Made by a program: the position numbers and the translations under genes
Notes under the pieces: model-generated
The model's database searches: none
Seen by the model: the letters and a program-made list of their open reading frames with translations, nothing else
Told to the model about the DNA's origin: nothing
Shown: positions 36,984 through 45,749 of the stretch, one piece after another
Layout: every line of letters starts with the position of its first letter
Position numbering within the stretch: the first letter of the stretch is position 1
Assembly (NCBI RefSeq): GCF_011764585.1
Contig: NZ_AP022853.1
Coordinates: forward strand, 351,001 to 415,000
Source of the DNA: Sulfurimicrobium lacus
GTDB lineage: Bacteria; Pseudomonadota; Gammaproteobacteria; Burkholderiales; Sulfuricellaceae
Length of the DNA stretch: 64,000 nt
Direction of reading: 5' to 3'

Positions 36984-37255
36984 GGGAACCTCTGATTAAG
37001 TCAAACGCGGATCGCGTTACATCGAAAACAGGCTTGAACAAGGCGCGCAACGCAGGTCGTAGCTGTGCCTACGACGCCAAGGAGCGCAACGCAGGGCAAG
37101 CCTGTTTTCGATGTAACCCGAAGGGACGGGGTATTGCGGGCGCCATGCGGCGTCAAGAGTCGCTGGTGCAGAATGACTGCACGGCGCGGCTCTTTCCTTG
37201 CCTGGCATCCCGCAATACCCCGTCGCGACCGCGTTTGACTTAATCAGAGGTTCCC
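36984..37255. mobile_element. MITE-like inverted-repeat element, copy 2
   Basis: 272 bases, same orientation as copy 1 and close to it in sequence, with perfect 27-base terminal inverted repeats (36984-37010 and 37229-37255; inner part ATTAAGTCAAACGCGG). Its stems are 37016-37036 / 37097-37117 (21 bp, perfect) and 37125-37140 / 37209-37224 (16 bp, perfect). Where it differs from copy 1 inside the stems, the partner base differs too. It fills most of the gap between the S24-like gene and tatD; nothing else was seen there. Confidence 0.9.
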
Positions 37256-37282
37256 AAAATGCCGGGCTGTTACAATCCCGGG

Positions 37283-38047
37283 ATGCTGATCGACACGCAC
37301 TGCCATCTCGATGCCGCCGAATTCGCCGCCGACCGCGACCTGGTGGCGGCCCGTGCGCGCGCGGCGGGCGTGGAGGCCATGGTCGTGCCAGCGGTGGAAT
37401 ACGCCAATTTCATGGACGTGCTCGCATGTCGTGCTAACTATCCCGGCTGCCATGCGGCGCTGGGTATTCATCCCATGTATGTGGCGCGGTCGCGCCCGGA
37501 TGATCTGGCGTTGATGCGCGCTGCCGTCGCGCAACACCAGCCGGTGGCGATCGGCGAAATCGGGCTGGATTTCTTCGTGCCGGATTTCGATGCGGAAGGG
37601 CAGGAGTTCTATCTTTCCGAGCAGCTCAAGATCGCGCGGGATTTCGATTTGCCGGTGCTGCTGCATATCCGCCGCGCGCAGGACCGGATTCTCAAGCATT
37701 TGCGGCGTATCAAAGTGAAGGGCGGCATCGCGCACGCCTTCAACGGCAGCCGCCAGCAGGCGGACGCGTTCATCGGGCTGGGCTTCAAGCTGGGCTTCGG
37801 CGGCGCCATGACTTACCCGCGCGCCACGCGTTTGCGCGAGCTGGCGGCGACGCTGCCGCTGGAAGCGATCGTGCTGGAAACCGATGCGCCGGATATGGCG
37901 CCCGTTTTCGCCGCCAGGGAGCGCAACAGCCCGGAGTATCTGCCGCTTATCGCACAAGTCCTGGCCGATTTGCGCGGCATCGGTATCGCGGACGTAGCGC
38001 ATGCGACCAGCGCGAATGCCCGGGCCGTGCTGGGAGCGCTGGCATGA
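37283..38047 (+). CDS. TatD family metal-dependent hydrolase (DNase)
   Basis: A 254-residue TIM-barrel protein with metal-dependent nuclease activity expected from the family. Metal ligands: LIDTHCHLD at the N-terminus, IGEIGLDFF (Glu), LHIRRAQ, IAHAFNGS and ETDAPD. The family usually begins with M-L-I-D-T-H-C-H, which favours ATG 37283; ATG 37259 is in frame and has the element-derived AGAGG in front. TACAAT at 37271-37276 resembles a -10 box and would put a transcript start at the ATG itself. The stop overlaps the next gene (ATGA). Confidence 0.92.
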   Translation: MLIDTHCHLDAAEFAADRDLVAARARAAGVEAMVVPAVEYANFMDVLACRANYPGCHAALGIHPMYVARSRPDDLALMRAAVAQHQPVAIGEIGLDFFVPDFDAEGQEFYLSEQLKIARDFDLPVLLHIRRAQDRILKHLRRIKVKGGIAHAFNGSRQQADAFIGLGFKLGFGGAMTYPRATRLRELAATLPLEAIVLETDAPDMAPVFAARERNSPEYLPLIAQVLADLRGIGIADVAHATSANARAVLGALA

Positions 38048-38922
38048 GCCTGAATAGCCTGCAGCGCATGGCGCTGCTTTCCATTGCGGCCTCCCTCGTC
38101 ACCATGGCGCTCAAATTCGGTGCCTGGTATCTGACCGATTCGGTGAGTCTATTTTCCGATGCCGCGGAATCGCTGGTCAATCTTGCCGGCGGTCTGGTCG
38201 CTTTCGGGGCGCTGACCATCGCGGCGCGCCCGGCAGACAGCGATCACGCCTATGGGCACGACAAAGCGGAGTATTTCTCCAGCGGCGTCGAGGGAACCCT
38301 GATCCTGGTGGCGGCGGTGTCCATCATTTATACCGCCGTGGAGCGGTTCTTCCACCCTCAGGCGTTGCACGATCTCGGTCCAGGTCTGGTTATTTCCCTG
38401 GTTGCCGCGCTGGTGAATTTCGCCACTGCGCGGGTGATGCTCGTGGTTGCCGTAAGGCAGGACAGCATCACCCTCGAGGCGGATGCAAAACACCTGCTGA
38501 CCGATGTCTGGACTTCCGCCGGGGTGCTGGGCGGGCTTTCGGTAGTGATGTTCGCGCCGCCGTCGTGGCAGATTCTCGACCCCATCATGGCGGTTGCGGT
38601 CGGTTTCAACATCGTCGTGACCGGGGTGAGTCTGATGCGCCGTTCCATGGCCGGTTTGATGGACTCATCTCTGCCGCAGGACGAGGTGGCGCGCATCGAG
38701 GCCGAGGTGCGGCGCCTGTTGCCAAGCGGGGCGTCTTTCCACGACCTGCGTACGCGCAAGGCGGGAGCGCGCCGCTTTATCGAATTTCATCTGCTGCTGC
38801 CCGGCGATGCCAGCGTCAGCGAATCGCATGCCTTGTGCGACCGCATCGAGGCTGCGATTGCCGAGGCTCTGCCGCGAACATCCATCACTATTCACGTCGA
38901 ACCCCCGGAGATACATGTCTGA
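38044..38922 (+). CDS. Cation diffusion facilitator (CDF) family transporter
   Basis: A 292-residue inner-membrane metal/proton antiporter. Six hydrophobic segments; the metal sites on helices 2 and 5 are seen in SLFSDAAESLVNLAGG (D-x-x-x-E variant) and EADAKHLLTDVWTSAG (HxxxD). The histidine-containing DHAYGHDKAEYFSSG lies between helices 2 and 3. A cytoplasmic metal-binding domain (FHDLRTRKAGARRFIEFHLLLPG) ends the protein. The metal (Zn, Fe, Mn) cannot be fixed. Overlaps tatD and tcdA. Confidence 0.93.
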   Translation: MSLNSLQRMALLSIAASLVTMALKFGAWYLTDSVSLFSDAAESLVNLAGGLVAFGALTIAARPADSDHAYGHDKAEYFSSGVEGTLILVAAVSIIYTAVERFFHPQALHDLGPGLVISLVAALVNFATARVMLVVAVRQDSITLEADAKHLLTDVWTSAGVLGGLSVVMFAPPSWQILDPIMAVAVGFNIVVTGVSLMRRSMAGLMDSSLPQDEVARIEAEVRRLLPSGASFHDLRTRKAGARRFIEFHLLLPGDASVSESHALCDRIEAAIAEALPRTSITIHVEPPEIHV

Positions 38923-39655
38923 TCAAACGCGCGGCCTGCTGCCGCAATTCGAACGCACCCACATCCTGCTTGGCGACGCGGGCATCGAAACCCTGGCGCG
39001 CATGCATGTCTTCGTCGCCGGGCTGGGCGGCGTCGGCTCTTATTGCGCCGAGGCGCTGGCGCGCGCCGGTGTGGGACGCATCACGCTGCTCGACCATGAC
39101 GTGGTGGCGACCAGCAATATCAACCGCCAGCTGCCGGCGCTGCTTTCCACCGTGGGTCAGCCCAAGGGCGAGCTGATGCGGGCGCGCATCATGGACATCA
39201 ACCCGGCATGCCAGCTCGAAATCCTGCGCATCTTTCTCAACAGCGAGAACGTCAACGATCTGGTGCCCGATTGCGATTACGTGGTCGACGCCATCGATTC
39301 CCTGGCCTGCAAGGTGGCGCTGGTGGGCGAGAGCGTGAAGCGCGGTCTGCGCGTCGCTTCCAGCATGGGTGCCGGTAACCGGCTCGATCCGGGGAAGATC
39401 AAGATCGCCGACATCGGCAAGACCGAAATGTGCCCGCTGGCCAAGCAGATGCGCAAGCGCCTGGGGCGTCACTACGGTATCTATAAAGGCGTTCTTACAG
39501 TTTTCTCGGACGAACAGCCGAGCGCGCCGCTGCCGCCCGAGCCGGTCGAAGGGCCGGGCCGCGCGCGCGCGGTGAACGGCACCATCAGCTATATGCCGCC
39601 GCTGTTCGGACTGATGCTGGCGGGGGCGGTGATCCAGGCGTTGCTGAAAGAATGA
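38915..39655 (+). CDS. tcdA: tRNA threonylcarbamoyladenosine dehydratase TcdA
   Basis: A 246-residue E1-like enzyme (CsdL) converting t6A37 of tRNAs to the cyclic ct6A form using ATP. The nucleotide loop is VAGLGGVGSYCAEALARAGVG, then LLDHDVVATSNINRQ and DYVVDAIDSLACK. ATG 38915 has GGAG in front and overlaps the CDF gene by 8 bases; the longer upstream frame is rejected. The C-terminal hydrophobic helix (GLMLAGAVIQALL) is usual for the family. Confidence 0.93.
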   Translation: MSDQTRGLLPQFERTHILLGDAGIETLARMHVFVAGLGGVGSYCAEALARAGVGRITLLDHDVVATSNINRQLPALLSTVGQPKGELMRARIMDINPACQLEILRIFLNSENVNDLVPDCDYVVDAIDSLACKVALVGESVKRGLRVASSMGAGNRLDPGKIKIADIGKTEMCPLAKQMRKRLGRHYGIYKGVLTVFSDEQPSAPLPPEPVEGPGRARAVNGTISYMPPLFGLMLAGAVIQALLKE

Positions 39656-40242
39656 CCGCGCCTGCCGTCACTGCGATTATCCTCGCCGGTGGGCGAGGGC
39701 AGCGCATGGGCGAAGTCGACAAGGGTCTGCAAGTGCTGCGCGGCAAGCCCTTGGTCAGCTGGGTGGTGGACAGCATCGCGCCCCAGGTGGACGAGGTGCT
39801 GATCAGCGCCAATCGCAACCTGGAGCGCTACCGCGAGTTGGGCTTTGCCGTGCTGCCGGACGCTATGCCCGATTTCCCCGGTCCGCTGGCCGGGTTGCAC
39901 CGCGCGCTGGAAAACGCGAAACATCCGCTCTGGCTGAGCGTGCCCTGCGATACCCCATTTTTGCCGCCCGACCTGGTGCAGCGGCTGCGCGATGGTTTGT
40001 TGTCAGGCGATGCCGAACTGGCCGTTGCCGCATCCGGTGGCCGCTTGCAGCGGGTGATCTGTCTCGGCTACAGCCATTTGCGCGCCGGATTGGGCGATTT
40101 CATCGCGCGCGGCGGGCGTCGGGTGGGCGAATGGCAGGACGGATTGCGTGCCATCGCGGTTTCATTCGAGGATGAGTTGATTTTTCGCAACATCAACACG
40201 CCCGAAGAATTGTCGGAAGCGGAAAATAAACTGGATTATTAG
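39652..40242 (+). CDS. mobA: Molybdenum cofactor guanylyltransferase MobA
   Basis: A 196-residue nucleotidyltransferase that adds GMP to molybdopterin, forming the guanine dinucleotide cofactor for DMSO-reductase-family enzymes. The GTP-binding start is IILAGGRGQRMGEVDKGLQ, and the Mg-binding segment is VPCDTPFLPPDL. ATGA overlap with tcdA. Its presence implies molybdoenzymes elsewhere in the genome. Confidence 0.95.
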   Translation: MTAPAVTAIILAGGRGQRMGEVDKGLQVLRGKPLVSWVVDSIAPQVDEVLISANRNLERYRELGFAVLPDAMPDFPGPLAGLHRALENAKHPLWLSVPCDTPFLPPDLVQRLRDGLLSGDAELAVAASGGRLQRVICLGYSHLRAGLGDFIARGGRRVGEWQDGLRAIAVSFEDELIFRNINTPEELSEAENKLDY

Positions 40243-40344
40243 CGAAATCTAATTTTTCCTCATAAAAGGATGGAATTGTCTGGTAAAAATTCGGTACAAT
40301 CCGGGTTTTAAATTTTTTCGGTCTCGTTGAACAGGGATGTGGAT

Positions 40345-40938
40345 ATGAGTATGAATGAAGTGGATCGCAGCAAGCGGAGGTTTCTGATCGCCGCCACTAC
40401 TGCAGTCGGCGGGGTAGCGGCGGTAGGTGCCGTTATACCTTTTGTCATGAGCATGCTGCCCAGTGAGCGCGCCAAAGCGGCGGGCGCACCGGTGGAAGTG
40501 GATATCAGCAAAATCGAACCGGGCATGATCTTGAACGTCGAGTGGCAAGGCAAGCCGGTGTGGGTTGTCAACCGCACCAAGGAAATGCTCGCTTTGCTCA
40601 GCAAGCATGATGACAAGCTGGTCGACGCCAAGTCGGAAGTGCCGCAGCAACCCGACTACTGCAAGAACGCTACTCGTTCCATCAAGCCTGAAATTCTCGT
40701 GGCAGTCGGTATCTGCACCCACTTGGGCTGCTCGCCGACCTACCGCCCTGAAATGGCCCCTGCCGATCTGGGTTCCGACTGGGCCGGCGGCTTCTTCTGC
40801 CCCTGCCACGGTTCCCGTTTCGACATGGCAGCGCGCGTATATTCCGGAGTTCCCGCGCCGACCAATCTGGTTATTCCGAAACACAAGTATCTCGCCAACG
40901 GCCGGTTATTGGTCGGTGATGACAGCAAGGGGGCCTAA
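40345..40938 (+). CDS. petA: Ubiquinol-cytochrome c reductase iron-sulfur subunit (Rieske)
   Basis: A 197-residue bc1-complex subunit. An N-terminal twin-arginine-type segment (DRSKRRFLIAATTAVGG) forms the membrane anchor. The 2Fe-2S cluster boxes are CTHLGC and CPCHGS. ATG 40345 was chosen as the start (TTG 40327 would add six residues; ATG 40351 would remove two). GGTACAAT at 40293-40300 may be the -10 of the pet promoter, but no clear -35 was found. First gene of petABC. Confidence 0.96.
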   Translation: MSMNEVDRSKRRFLIAATTAVGGVAAVGAVIPFVMSMLPSERAKAAGAPVEVDISKIEPGMILNVEWQGKPVWVVNRTKEMLALLSKHDDKLVDAKSEVPQQPDYCKNATRSIKPEILVAVGICTHLGCSPTYRPEMAPADLGSDWAGGFFCPCHGSRFDMAARVYSGVPAPTNLVIPKHKYLANGRLLVGDDSKGA

Positions 40939-40942
40939 TTAA

Positions 40943-42178
40943 ATGAACAGTCTGACTAAACTGGTTGGCTGGATTGACGAGCGCTTCCCGCTGACTTCCA
41001 ACTGGAAGGCGCATCTTTCCGAGTACTACGCACCAAAGAACTTCAATTTCTGGTACTTCTTCGGTTCCCTGGCACTGCTGGTGCTGGTGATGCAGATCGT
41101 TACCGGCATTTTCCTCACCATGAACTACAAGCCTGATACCGCCATGGCGTTTGCCTCGGTGGAATACATCATGCGCGACGTGCCATGGGGCTGGCTGATC
41201 CGCTACTTGCACTCGACCGGCGCTTCGGCGTTCTTCATCGTGGTGTATCTGCACATGATGCGCGGCCTGATGTACGGTTCCTATCGCAAACCGCGCGAAC
41301 TGCTCTGGATCTTCGGCATGCTGATCTACCTGGCGCTGATGGCTGAAGCTTTCATGGGCTACCTGCTGCCCTGGGGCCAGATGTCCTTCTGGGGCGCCCA
41401 GGTGATTATCAACCTGTTCACCGCCATTCCTTTTGTCGGTCCGGACATTTCGGTATGGATTCGCGGTGACTACGTTATCGGCGACGCCACCTTGAATCGC
41501 TTCTTCGCCTTCCACGTGATCGCCGTTCCGCTGGTGCTGCTCGGCCTGGTGGTCGCTCACGTTCTTGCGCTGCACGAAGTCGGCTCTAACAACCCGGATG
41601 GCATCGAGATCAAGAAGAACAAGGACCCGGTTACCCACATTCCGCTGGACGGCATCCCCTTCCACCCTTATTACACGGTGAAGGATATTGTCGGCGTAGT
41701 GGTGTTCCTGATGGTGTTCTCGGCAATTGTGTTCTTCGCACCGGACATGGGCGGTTATTTCCTGGAATACAACAACTTTGTTCCGGCTGACCCGTTCAAG
41801 ACCCCGGCACATATTGCACCGGTCTGGTACTTCACTCCGTTCTACGCCATTCTGCGCGCTGTGCCGCCGATGTTCGGTTCGCAGTTCCCCGGCGTGATCG
41901 CCATGGGTGTCGCGGTGATGATCCTGTTCTTCCTGCCATGGCTGGACAAGGGCAAGGTCAAATCGATCCGCTATCGCGGCACGGTATACAAGGTTTGGCT
42001 CGGCCTGTTCGTCTTTAGCTTCGTCGGTCTAGGTGTGCTTGGCGTGCTGCCATCCACTCCGCTCTATACCATCTTTGCCCAGATTTTGAGCGCGATCTAT
42101 TTCGCCTTCTTCTTCCTGATGCCGTGGTATACCAAGATCGACAAGACCAAGCCTGAGCCAGCCCGGGTGACGGGTTAA
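40943..42178 (+). CDS. petB: Cytochrome b of the bc1 complex
   Basis: A 411-residue full-length (not split) cytochrome b with eight hydrophobic segments. The haem-ligand histidines are in [20 protein letters not shown] and [23 protein letters not shown]; the quinol-oxidation motif is PDMGG rather than the mitochondrial PEWY, in an altered context around '[20 protein letters not shown]'. AAGGGGG precedes the ATG. The stop shares one base with the petC ATG. Confidence 0.96.
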   Translation: MNSLTKLVGWIDERFPLTSNWKAHLSEYYAPKNFNFWYFFGSLALLVLVMQIVTGIFLTMNYKPDTAMAFASVEYIMRDVPWGWLIRYLHSTGASAFFIVVYLHMMRGLMYGSYRKPRELLWIFGMLIYLALMAEAFMGYLLPWGQMSFWGAQVIINLFTAIPFVGPDISVWIRGDYVIGDATLNRFFAFHVIAVPLVLLGLVVAHVLALHEVGSNNPDGIEIKKNKDPVTHIPLDGIPFHPYYTVKDIVGVVVFLMVFSAIVFFAPDMGGYFLEYNNFVPADPFKTPAHIAPVWYFTPFYAILRAVPPMFGSQFPGVIAMGVAVMILFFLPWLDKGKVKSIRYRGTVYKVWLGLFVFSFVGLGVLGVLPSTPLYTIFAQILSAIYFAFFFLMPWYTKIDKTKPEPARVTG

Positions 42179-42927
42179 TGAGAACGCATAGAATGGGATT
42201 CGTTAACATGAACATAATCAAAAAACTGTTGTTGCTGGCTCTGGCAGCACCGGTGGTGGCCCAGGCAAACGTGGGCTTGCACCTCGACAAGGCGCCTTAC
42301 GATCTGAACGACAAGGCGTCGCTGCAGCGCGGGGCGAAGACTTTCGTCAACTACTGCCTGAGCTGCCACAGCGCGTCGTACATGCGTTACAACCGCTTGC
42401 AGGACATCGGTCTGACCAACGACCAGATCAAGGACAACCTGATGTTCGCGGCCGAAAAAGTGGGCGAGCCCATGAACGTGGCCATGAAGAAAGAGGATGC
42501 CAAGGTGTGGTTCGGCGCCACTCCGCCCGACCTGACCGTGATCGCCCGTTCCCGCGGTGCGGACTTCCTTTACACCTACCTGCGCGGCTTCTACCGCGAC
42601 GACACCCGTCCGACCGGCTGGAACAACACCGTATTCGACAAGGTCGGCATGCCGCATGTACTGTACAGCCTGCAAGGCGATCAGGAATTGCACGTGGAAA
42701 AACACGGCGAGCATGAAACCAGCAAGCTGGTGCTGGTCAAGCCCGGTACCATGACCGCGCCGGAATATGACGCAATGGTCGCAGACCTGGTCAACTACCT
42801 GGTCTACATGGGCGAGCCTGCCCAGCAAATCCGCATGCGCCTTGGTGTGTATGTGCTGCTGTTCCTGGCCTTCTTCGGTGTGGTTGCCTATTACCTCAAG
42901 AAAGAGTTCTGGAAAGATATTCACTAA
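42178..42927 (+). CDS. petC: Cytochrome c1 of the bc1 complex
   Basis: A 249-residue membrane-anchored cytochrome. A signal peptide ending at AQA precedes the mature NVGLHLDKAPYDLNDKAS; haem motif CLSCH; the Met ligand probably lies in GMPHVLYSLQG or nearby; the C-terminal membrane helix is RLGVYVLLFLAFFGVVAYYL. ATG 42178 overlaps the petB stop, but ATG 42193 and ATG 42208 would also give a good signal peptide. Confidence 0.95.
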   Translation: MRTHRMGFVNMNIIKKLLLLALAAPVVAQANVGLHLDKAPYDLNDKASLQRGAKTFVNYCLSCHSASYMRYNRLQDIGLTNDQIKDNLMFAAEKVGEPMNVAMKKEDAKVWFGATPPDLTVIARSRGADFLYTYLRGFYRDDTRPTGWNNTVFDKVGMPHVLYSLQGDQELHVEKHGEHETSKLVLVKPGTMTAPEYDAMVADLVNYLVYMGEPAQQIRMRLGVYVLLFLAFFGVVAYYLKKEFWKDIH

Positions 42928-42953
42928 GCCGCTTTCCCACGCGGGAACTCCGT

Positions 42954-42995
42954 GCGCCGGTACGCTTTCAGAGCGTAACCGGCGCCGTATTTTTT
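42954..42995 (+). terminator. Terminator after petABC
   Basis: GCGCCGGTACGCT, loop, AGCGTAACCGGCGC, then CGTATTTTTT. A 13-bp stem with one bulged base; it separates petABC from sspAB. Confidence 0.85.
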
Positions 42996-43039
42996 GCTCC
43001 GTTAATTTTTGAACCCATATTCAGAGGAAGCATAACTCC

Positions 43040-43639
43040 ATGATGACCCTCTACTCCGGAACCACCTGCCCCTTCAGCCAGCGCTGCCGCATCGTGCTGT
43101 TCGAAAAAGGCATGGATTTCCAAATTATCGATGTCGACCTGCAGAACAAGCCGGAAGACCTGGCTGTGATGAACCCCTACAACCAGGTGCCGGTGCTGGT
43201 CGAACGCGACCTGATTCTGCACGAATCCAACATCATCAACGAATACATCGATGAGCGTTTCCCGCATCCGCAACTGATGCCGGCCGATCCGGTGATGCGC
43301 GCCCGTGCCCGTCTCTTTCTCTACCGTTTCGAGCAGGAACTGTTCGCGCACATCGCAGACATCGTTAAAGGTAATCAGAAAGCCGCGGACAAGGCTCGCA
43401 CCATTATTCGCGACAATCTCACCCAGCTGGCGCCCATCTTCTCCAAGCAGAAGCACATGCTGGGCGACGAGTTCTCCATGCTGGACGTGGCGATCGCGCC
43501 GTTGCTGTGGCGTCTCGATTTCTATGGCATCGAGTTGCCGAAACAGGCCGCTCCCCTGCTCAAGTACGCCGAGCGTATTTTCTCCCGGCCGGCTTATATC
43601 GAAGCCATGACGCCGTCGGAGAAGGCGATGCGCAAGTAA
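43040..43639 (+). CDS. sspA: Stringent starvation protein A (glutathione S-transferase fold)
   Basis: A 199-residue RNA-polymerase-associated protein with an N-terminal thioredoxin-like domain (TLYSGTTCPFSQRCRIVLFEKG) and a C-terminal all-helical domain. SspA acts in stress survival and lacks GST activity. AGAGGAA precedes two consecutive ATG codons; the first is used here. The position behind petABC is conserved in Betaproteobacteria. Confidence 0.95.
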   Translation: MMTLYSGTTCPFSQRCRIVLFEKGMDFQIIDVDLQNKPEDLAVMNPYNQVPVLVERDLILHESNIINEYIDERFPHPQLMPADPVMRARARLFLYRFEQELFAHIADIVKGNQKAADKARTIIRDNLTQLAPIFSKQKHMLGDEFSMLDVAIAPLLWRLDFYGIELPKQAAPLLKYAERIFSRPAYIEAMTPSEKAMRK

Positions 43640-43645
43640 ACCGCC

Positions 43646-44059
43646 GTGACGCAGGAAATCTCGACCAAACCCTACTTGATGCGCGCCATTTACGAGTGGT
43701 GCGCGGACAGCGGCCTGACGCCCTATCTGACGGTGGCGGTGGATAAGAATTGCCAGGTTCCGATGGAGTTCGTCAAGGATGGCGAAATCGTTCTCAACAT
43801 CGGTGCCGGTGCGACTCCCAACCTCACTATCGACAACGAATGGGTGAGCTTCAACGCCCGCTTCGGCGGCGTGGCACGCGAAATCTTCGTGCCCGTCGGT
43901 GCGGTGCTCGGCATTTACGCCAAGGAAAACGGCCAGGGCCTGTTTTTTGGTCGTGAGGAACCTATTTCCGAAGGAGAGGACTTGCCCGCACCGGTGGCGC
44001 CCCAACCAGACGATCCCGGTCCGAAGCGCGGCAAGCCGTCCCTGAAGGTCGTAAAATAA
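43646..44059 (+). CDS. sspB: ClpXP adaptor SspB
   Basis: A 137-residue adaptor that brings ssrA-tagged proteins to ClpXP. The folded domain (KPYLMRAIYEWCADSGLTPYL ... NARFGGVAREIFVPVGAVLGIYAKENGQG) binds the tag; a flexible acidic and Pro-rich linker leads to the C-terminal RGKPSLKVVK, which docks on ClpX. It starts with GTG 6 bases after sspA, so the two are co-transcribed. Confidence 0.95.
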   Translation: MTQEISTKPYLMRAIYEWCADSGLTPYLTVAVDKNCQVPMEFVKDGEIVLNIGAGATPNLTIDNEWVSFNARFGGVAREIFVPVGAVLGIYAKENGQGLFFGREEPISEGEDLPAPVAPQPDDPGPKRGKPSLKVVK

Positions 44060-44071
44060 CTAAAACATGAT

Positions 44072-44100
44072 TTGTCTAAGCGGGCCAACGCACTTATAAT
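44072..44100 (+). promoter_or_regulatory. Promoter of tRNA-Thr
   Basis: TTGTCT (44072-44077), 17-base spacer, TATAAT (44095-44100); start near 44107, five bases before the mature tRNA. Confidence 0.8.
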
Positions 44101-44111
44101 GCAGCCCCATT

Positions 44112-44187
44112 GCCGGATTAGCTCAGTTGGCAGAGCAGCGCACTTGTAATGCGAAGGTCGTCAGTTCGATTCCGACATCCGGCACCA
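44112..44187 (+). tRNA. tRNA-Thr (anticodon UGU)
   Basis: A 76-base cloverleaf. Acceptor GCCGGAT pairs with ATCCGGC; D stem GCTC/GAGC; anticodon loop CTTGTAA with TGT (reads ACA); T loop TTCGATT. The CCA end is encoded. Own promoter upstream and terminator downstream. Confidence 0.96.
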
Positions 44188-44190
44188 AAC

Positions 44191-44228
44191 AAAAAGGGTT
44201 AAGCAGAAATGCTTAACCCTTTTATTTT
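44191..44228. terminator. Bidirectional terminator between tRNA-Thr and purE
   Basis: AAAAAGGGTTAAGCA, loop GAAA, TGCTTAACCCTTTTA. A run of A on the left and T on the right lets it serve tRNA-Thr (plus) and the purCE transcript (minus). Confidence 0.9.
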
Positions 44229-44248
44229 ACCGCCACACAATCCGTCAA

Positions 44249-44788
44249 TCAGTGGGCGGTCAATTTCGCCAGCGCCTCATCTGCGTTCTGTTCGTAACGG
44301 GCGCGTTCTTTCTTCGCCGCTTTTCCCAGCGCCAGATTGATTTCCGGATATTTCAACGCCAGGATGCGTGCAGCCAGCATGGCTGCGTTCTTGCTGCCGT
44401 CCACAGCCACGGTGGCGACAGGGACACCGGGCGGCATCTGGACGGTAGAGAGCAGCGCATCGAGGCCGGACACCACCCCTCCCGAGAGCGGCAAGCCGAT
44501 CACCGGCAGGTGCGTGTGGCCGGCGATGACGCCAGCCAGGTGGGCGGCCATGCCGGCGCAGCCGATCAGCACCTGCACGCCTTCCTTGTGGGCACGGTCG
44601 ATGTAGGCGGTAACCTTGTCGGGGGTGCGGTGCGCCGAGGCCACCACGATTTCGCTGGCGATGCCGAGTTCGTTCAGTGTGTCGCGCACCTTGACCACGG
44701 TGGGCAAATCGTTGGGGCTGCCGGTGAGGATGCCTACCAGTATCTTGGCGGTGGGTTTCCTGGCTGGGGTCTTCTTGGTCGTTGCCAC
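44249..44788 (-). CDS. purE: N5-carboxyaminoimidazole ribonucleotide mutase PurE
   Basis: A 179-residue purine-synthesis enzyme turning N5-CAIR into CAIR. ASAHRTPDKV is the class I (bacterial) form, and LIGCAGMAAHLAGVIAGHT carries the catalytic His region. The first loop reads TGSPNDLP where most PurE have GSxSD, and LSGGVVSGLDALLS departs from the usual serine-rich loop. A lysine-rich extension of about 15 residues precedes the domain. Follows purC by 10 bases. No purK in the window. Confidence 0.92.
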   Translation of the reverse strand: MATTKKTPARKPTAKILVGILTGSPNDLPTVVKVRDTLNELGIASEIVVASAHRTPDKVTAYIDRAHKEGVQVLIGCAGMAAHLAGVIAGHTHLPVIGLPLSGGVVSGLDALLSTVQMPPGVPVATVAVDGSKNAAMLAARILALKYPEINLALGKAAKKERARYEQNADEALAKLTAH

Positions 44789-44798
44789 GCGCGTTCTC

Positions 44799-45683
44799 CT
44801 AGTTTCCGGTTAACCTGTTCAAGGCTTCTCGATATTTTTCGCCGGTTTTTGCCGCGACTTCCGGCGGAAGTTCCGGTGCGGGCGGTTTCTTGTTCCAGCC
44901 GATGGACTCCAGCCAGTCGCGCACGTATTGCTTGTCGAAGCTGGGCGGGTTGGCGCCGGGCTGGTATTGGTCGGCGGGCCAGAAGCGCGAGGAATCGGGT
45001 GTCAGGGCTTCGTCGATGAGGTATAGCTCGCCGCCCTCGTCCAGGCCGAACTCGAACTTGGTGTCGGCGATGATGATGCCCTTGGTGGCGGCGTATTCGG
45101 CGGCTTCGAGATAAAGCGCAATACACACGTCGCGCACTTTTCCAGCCAGCGCCGAGCCGAGCAGTTCTTCGGCTTTGGCGTAGCTGATGTTCTCGTCGTG
45201 GGCGCCGACTTCGGCCTTGGTAGACGGGGTGAACAGCGGTTGCGGCAGCTTGTCGGCTTCGCGCATTCCTGCGGGCAGCGCAATGCTGCACACGCTCTGG
45301 CTTTTCTGGTATTCCTTCCAGCCGGAGCCGACCAGGTAGCCGCGCACAATGGCTTCGATCGGCAGGGGCTTGAGCTTCTTGACCACCAGGGCACGGCCGG
45401 CGACCTGATCTTTTTCGTTGTCCGCGACCACGGATTCAGCCGACACGCCGGTGAGCTGGTTGGGTACGATGTGTTTGAGCTTGTCGAACCAGAAATTGGA
45501 AACTCCTGTCAGCACCGCGCCTTTGCCGGGGATCGGGGTGGGCAGTACGACGTCGAAGGCGGAAAGGCGGTCGGTCGTGACGATCAGCAGCTTTTCGCTA
45601 TCCACTTCGTAGATGTCACGCACCTTGCCGCGATTGAGCAGCTTCAGGCTCTTGATATCGGTTTGGAACAGAGCTTCGGTCAT
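44799..45683 (-). CDS. purC: Phosphoribosylaminoimidazole-succinocarboxamide synthase (SAICAR synthetase)
   Basis: A 294-residue ATP-dependent ligase joining CAIR and aspartate, the step after PurE. Motifs are [51 protein letters not shown] and [11 protein letters not shown]. It is of the longer class common in Proteobacteria. Shares a transcript with purE. Confidence 0.97.
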   Translation of the reverse strand: MTEALFQTDIKSLKLLNRGKVRDIYEVDSEKLLIVTTDRLSAFDVVLPTPIPGKGAVLTGVSNFWFDKLKHIVPNQLTGVSAESVVADNEKDQVAGRALVVKKLKPLPIEAIVRGYLVGSGWKEYQKSQSVCSIALPAGMREADKLPQPLFTPSTKAEVGAHDENISYAKAEELLGSALAGKVRDVCIALYLEAAEYAATKGIIIADTKFEFGLDEGGELYLIDEALTPDSSRFWPADQYQPGANPPSFDKQYVRDWLESIGWNKKPPAPELPPEVAAKTGEKYREALNRLTGN

Positions 45684-45749
45684 GGGAATTCCTAAAAAAT
45701 CGTAAGCCCGGATTTTACCCCGGATTGAGGGAGCCCGGAACTTGCCCGA

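Noticed and set aside
35239..37243. Frames across the inverted-repeat elements (for example FDVTRSAFDLIRG)
   Set aside because: They arise from the terminal repeats and recur with each copy; no start site and no coding conservation beyond the repeat itself.
40293..40300. Full sigma-70 promoter for petABC
   Set aside because: GGTACAAT looks like a -10, but no hexamer at 16-18 bases upstream resembles a -35, so it is mentioned with petA and not listed as a promoter.
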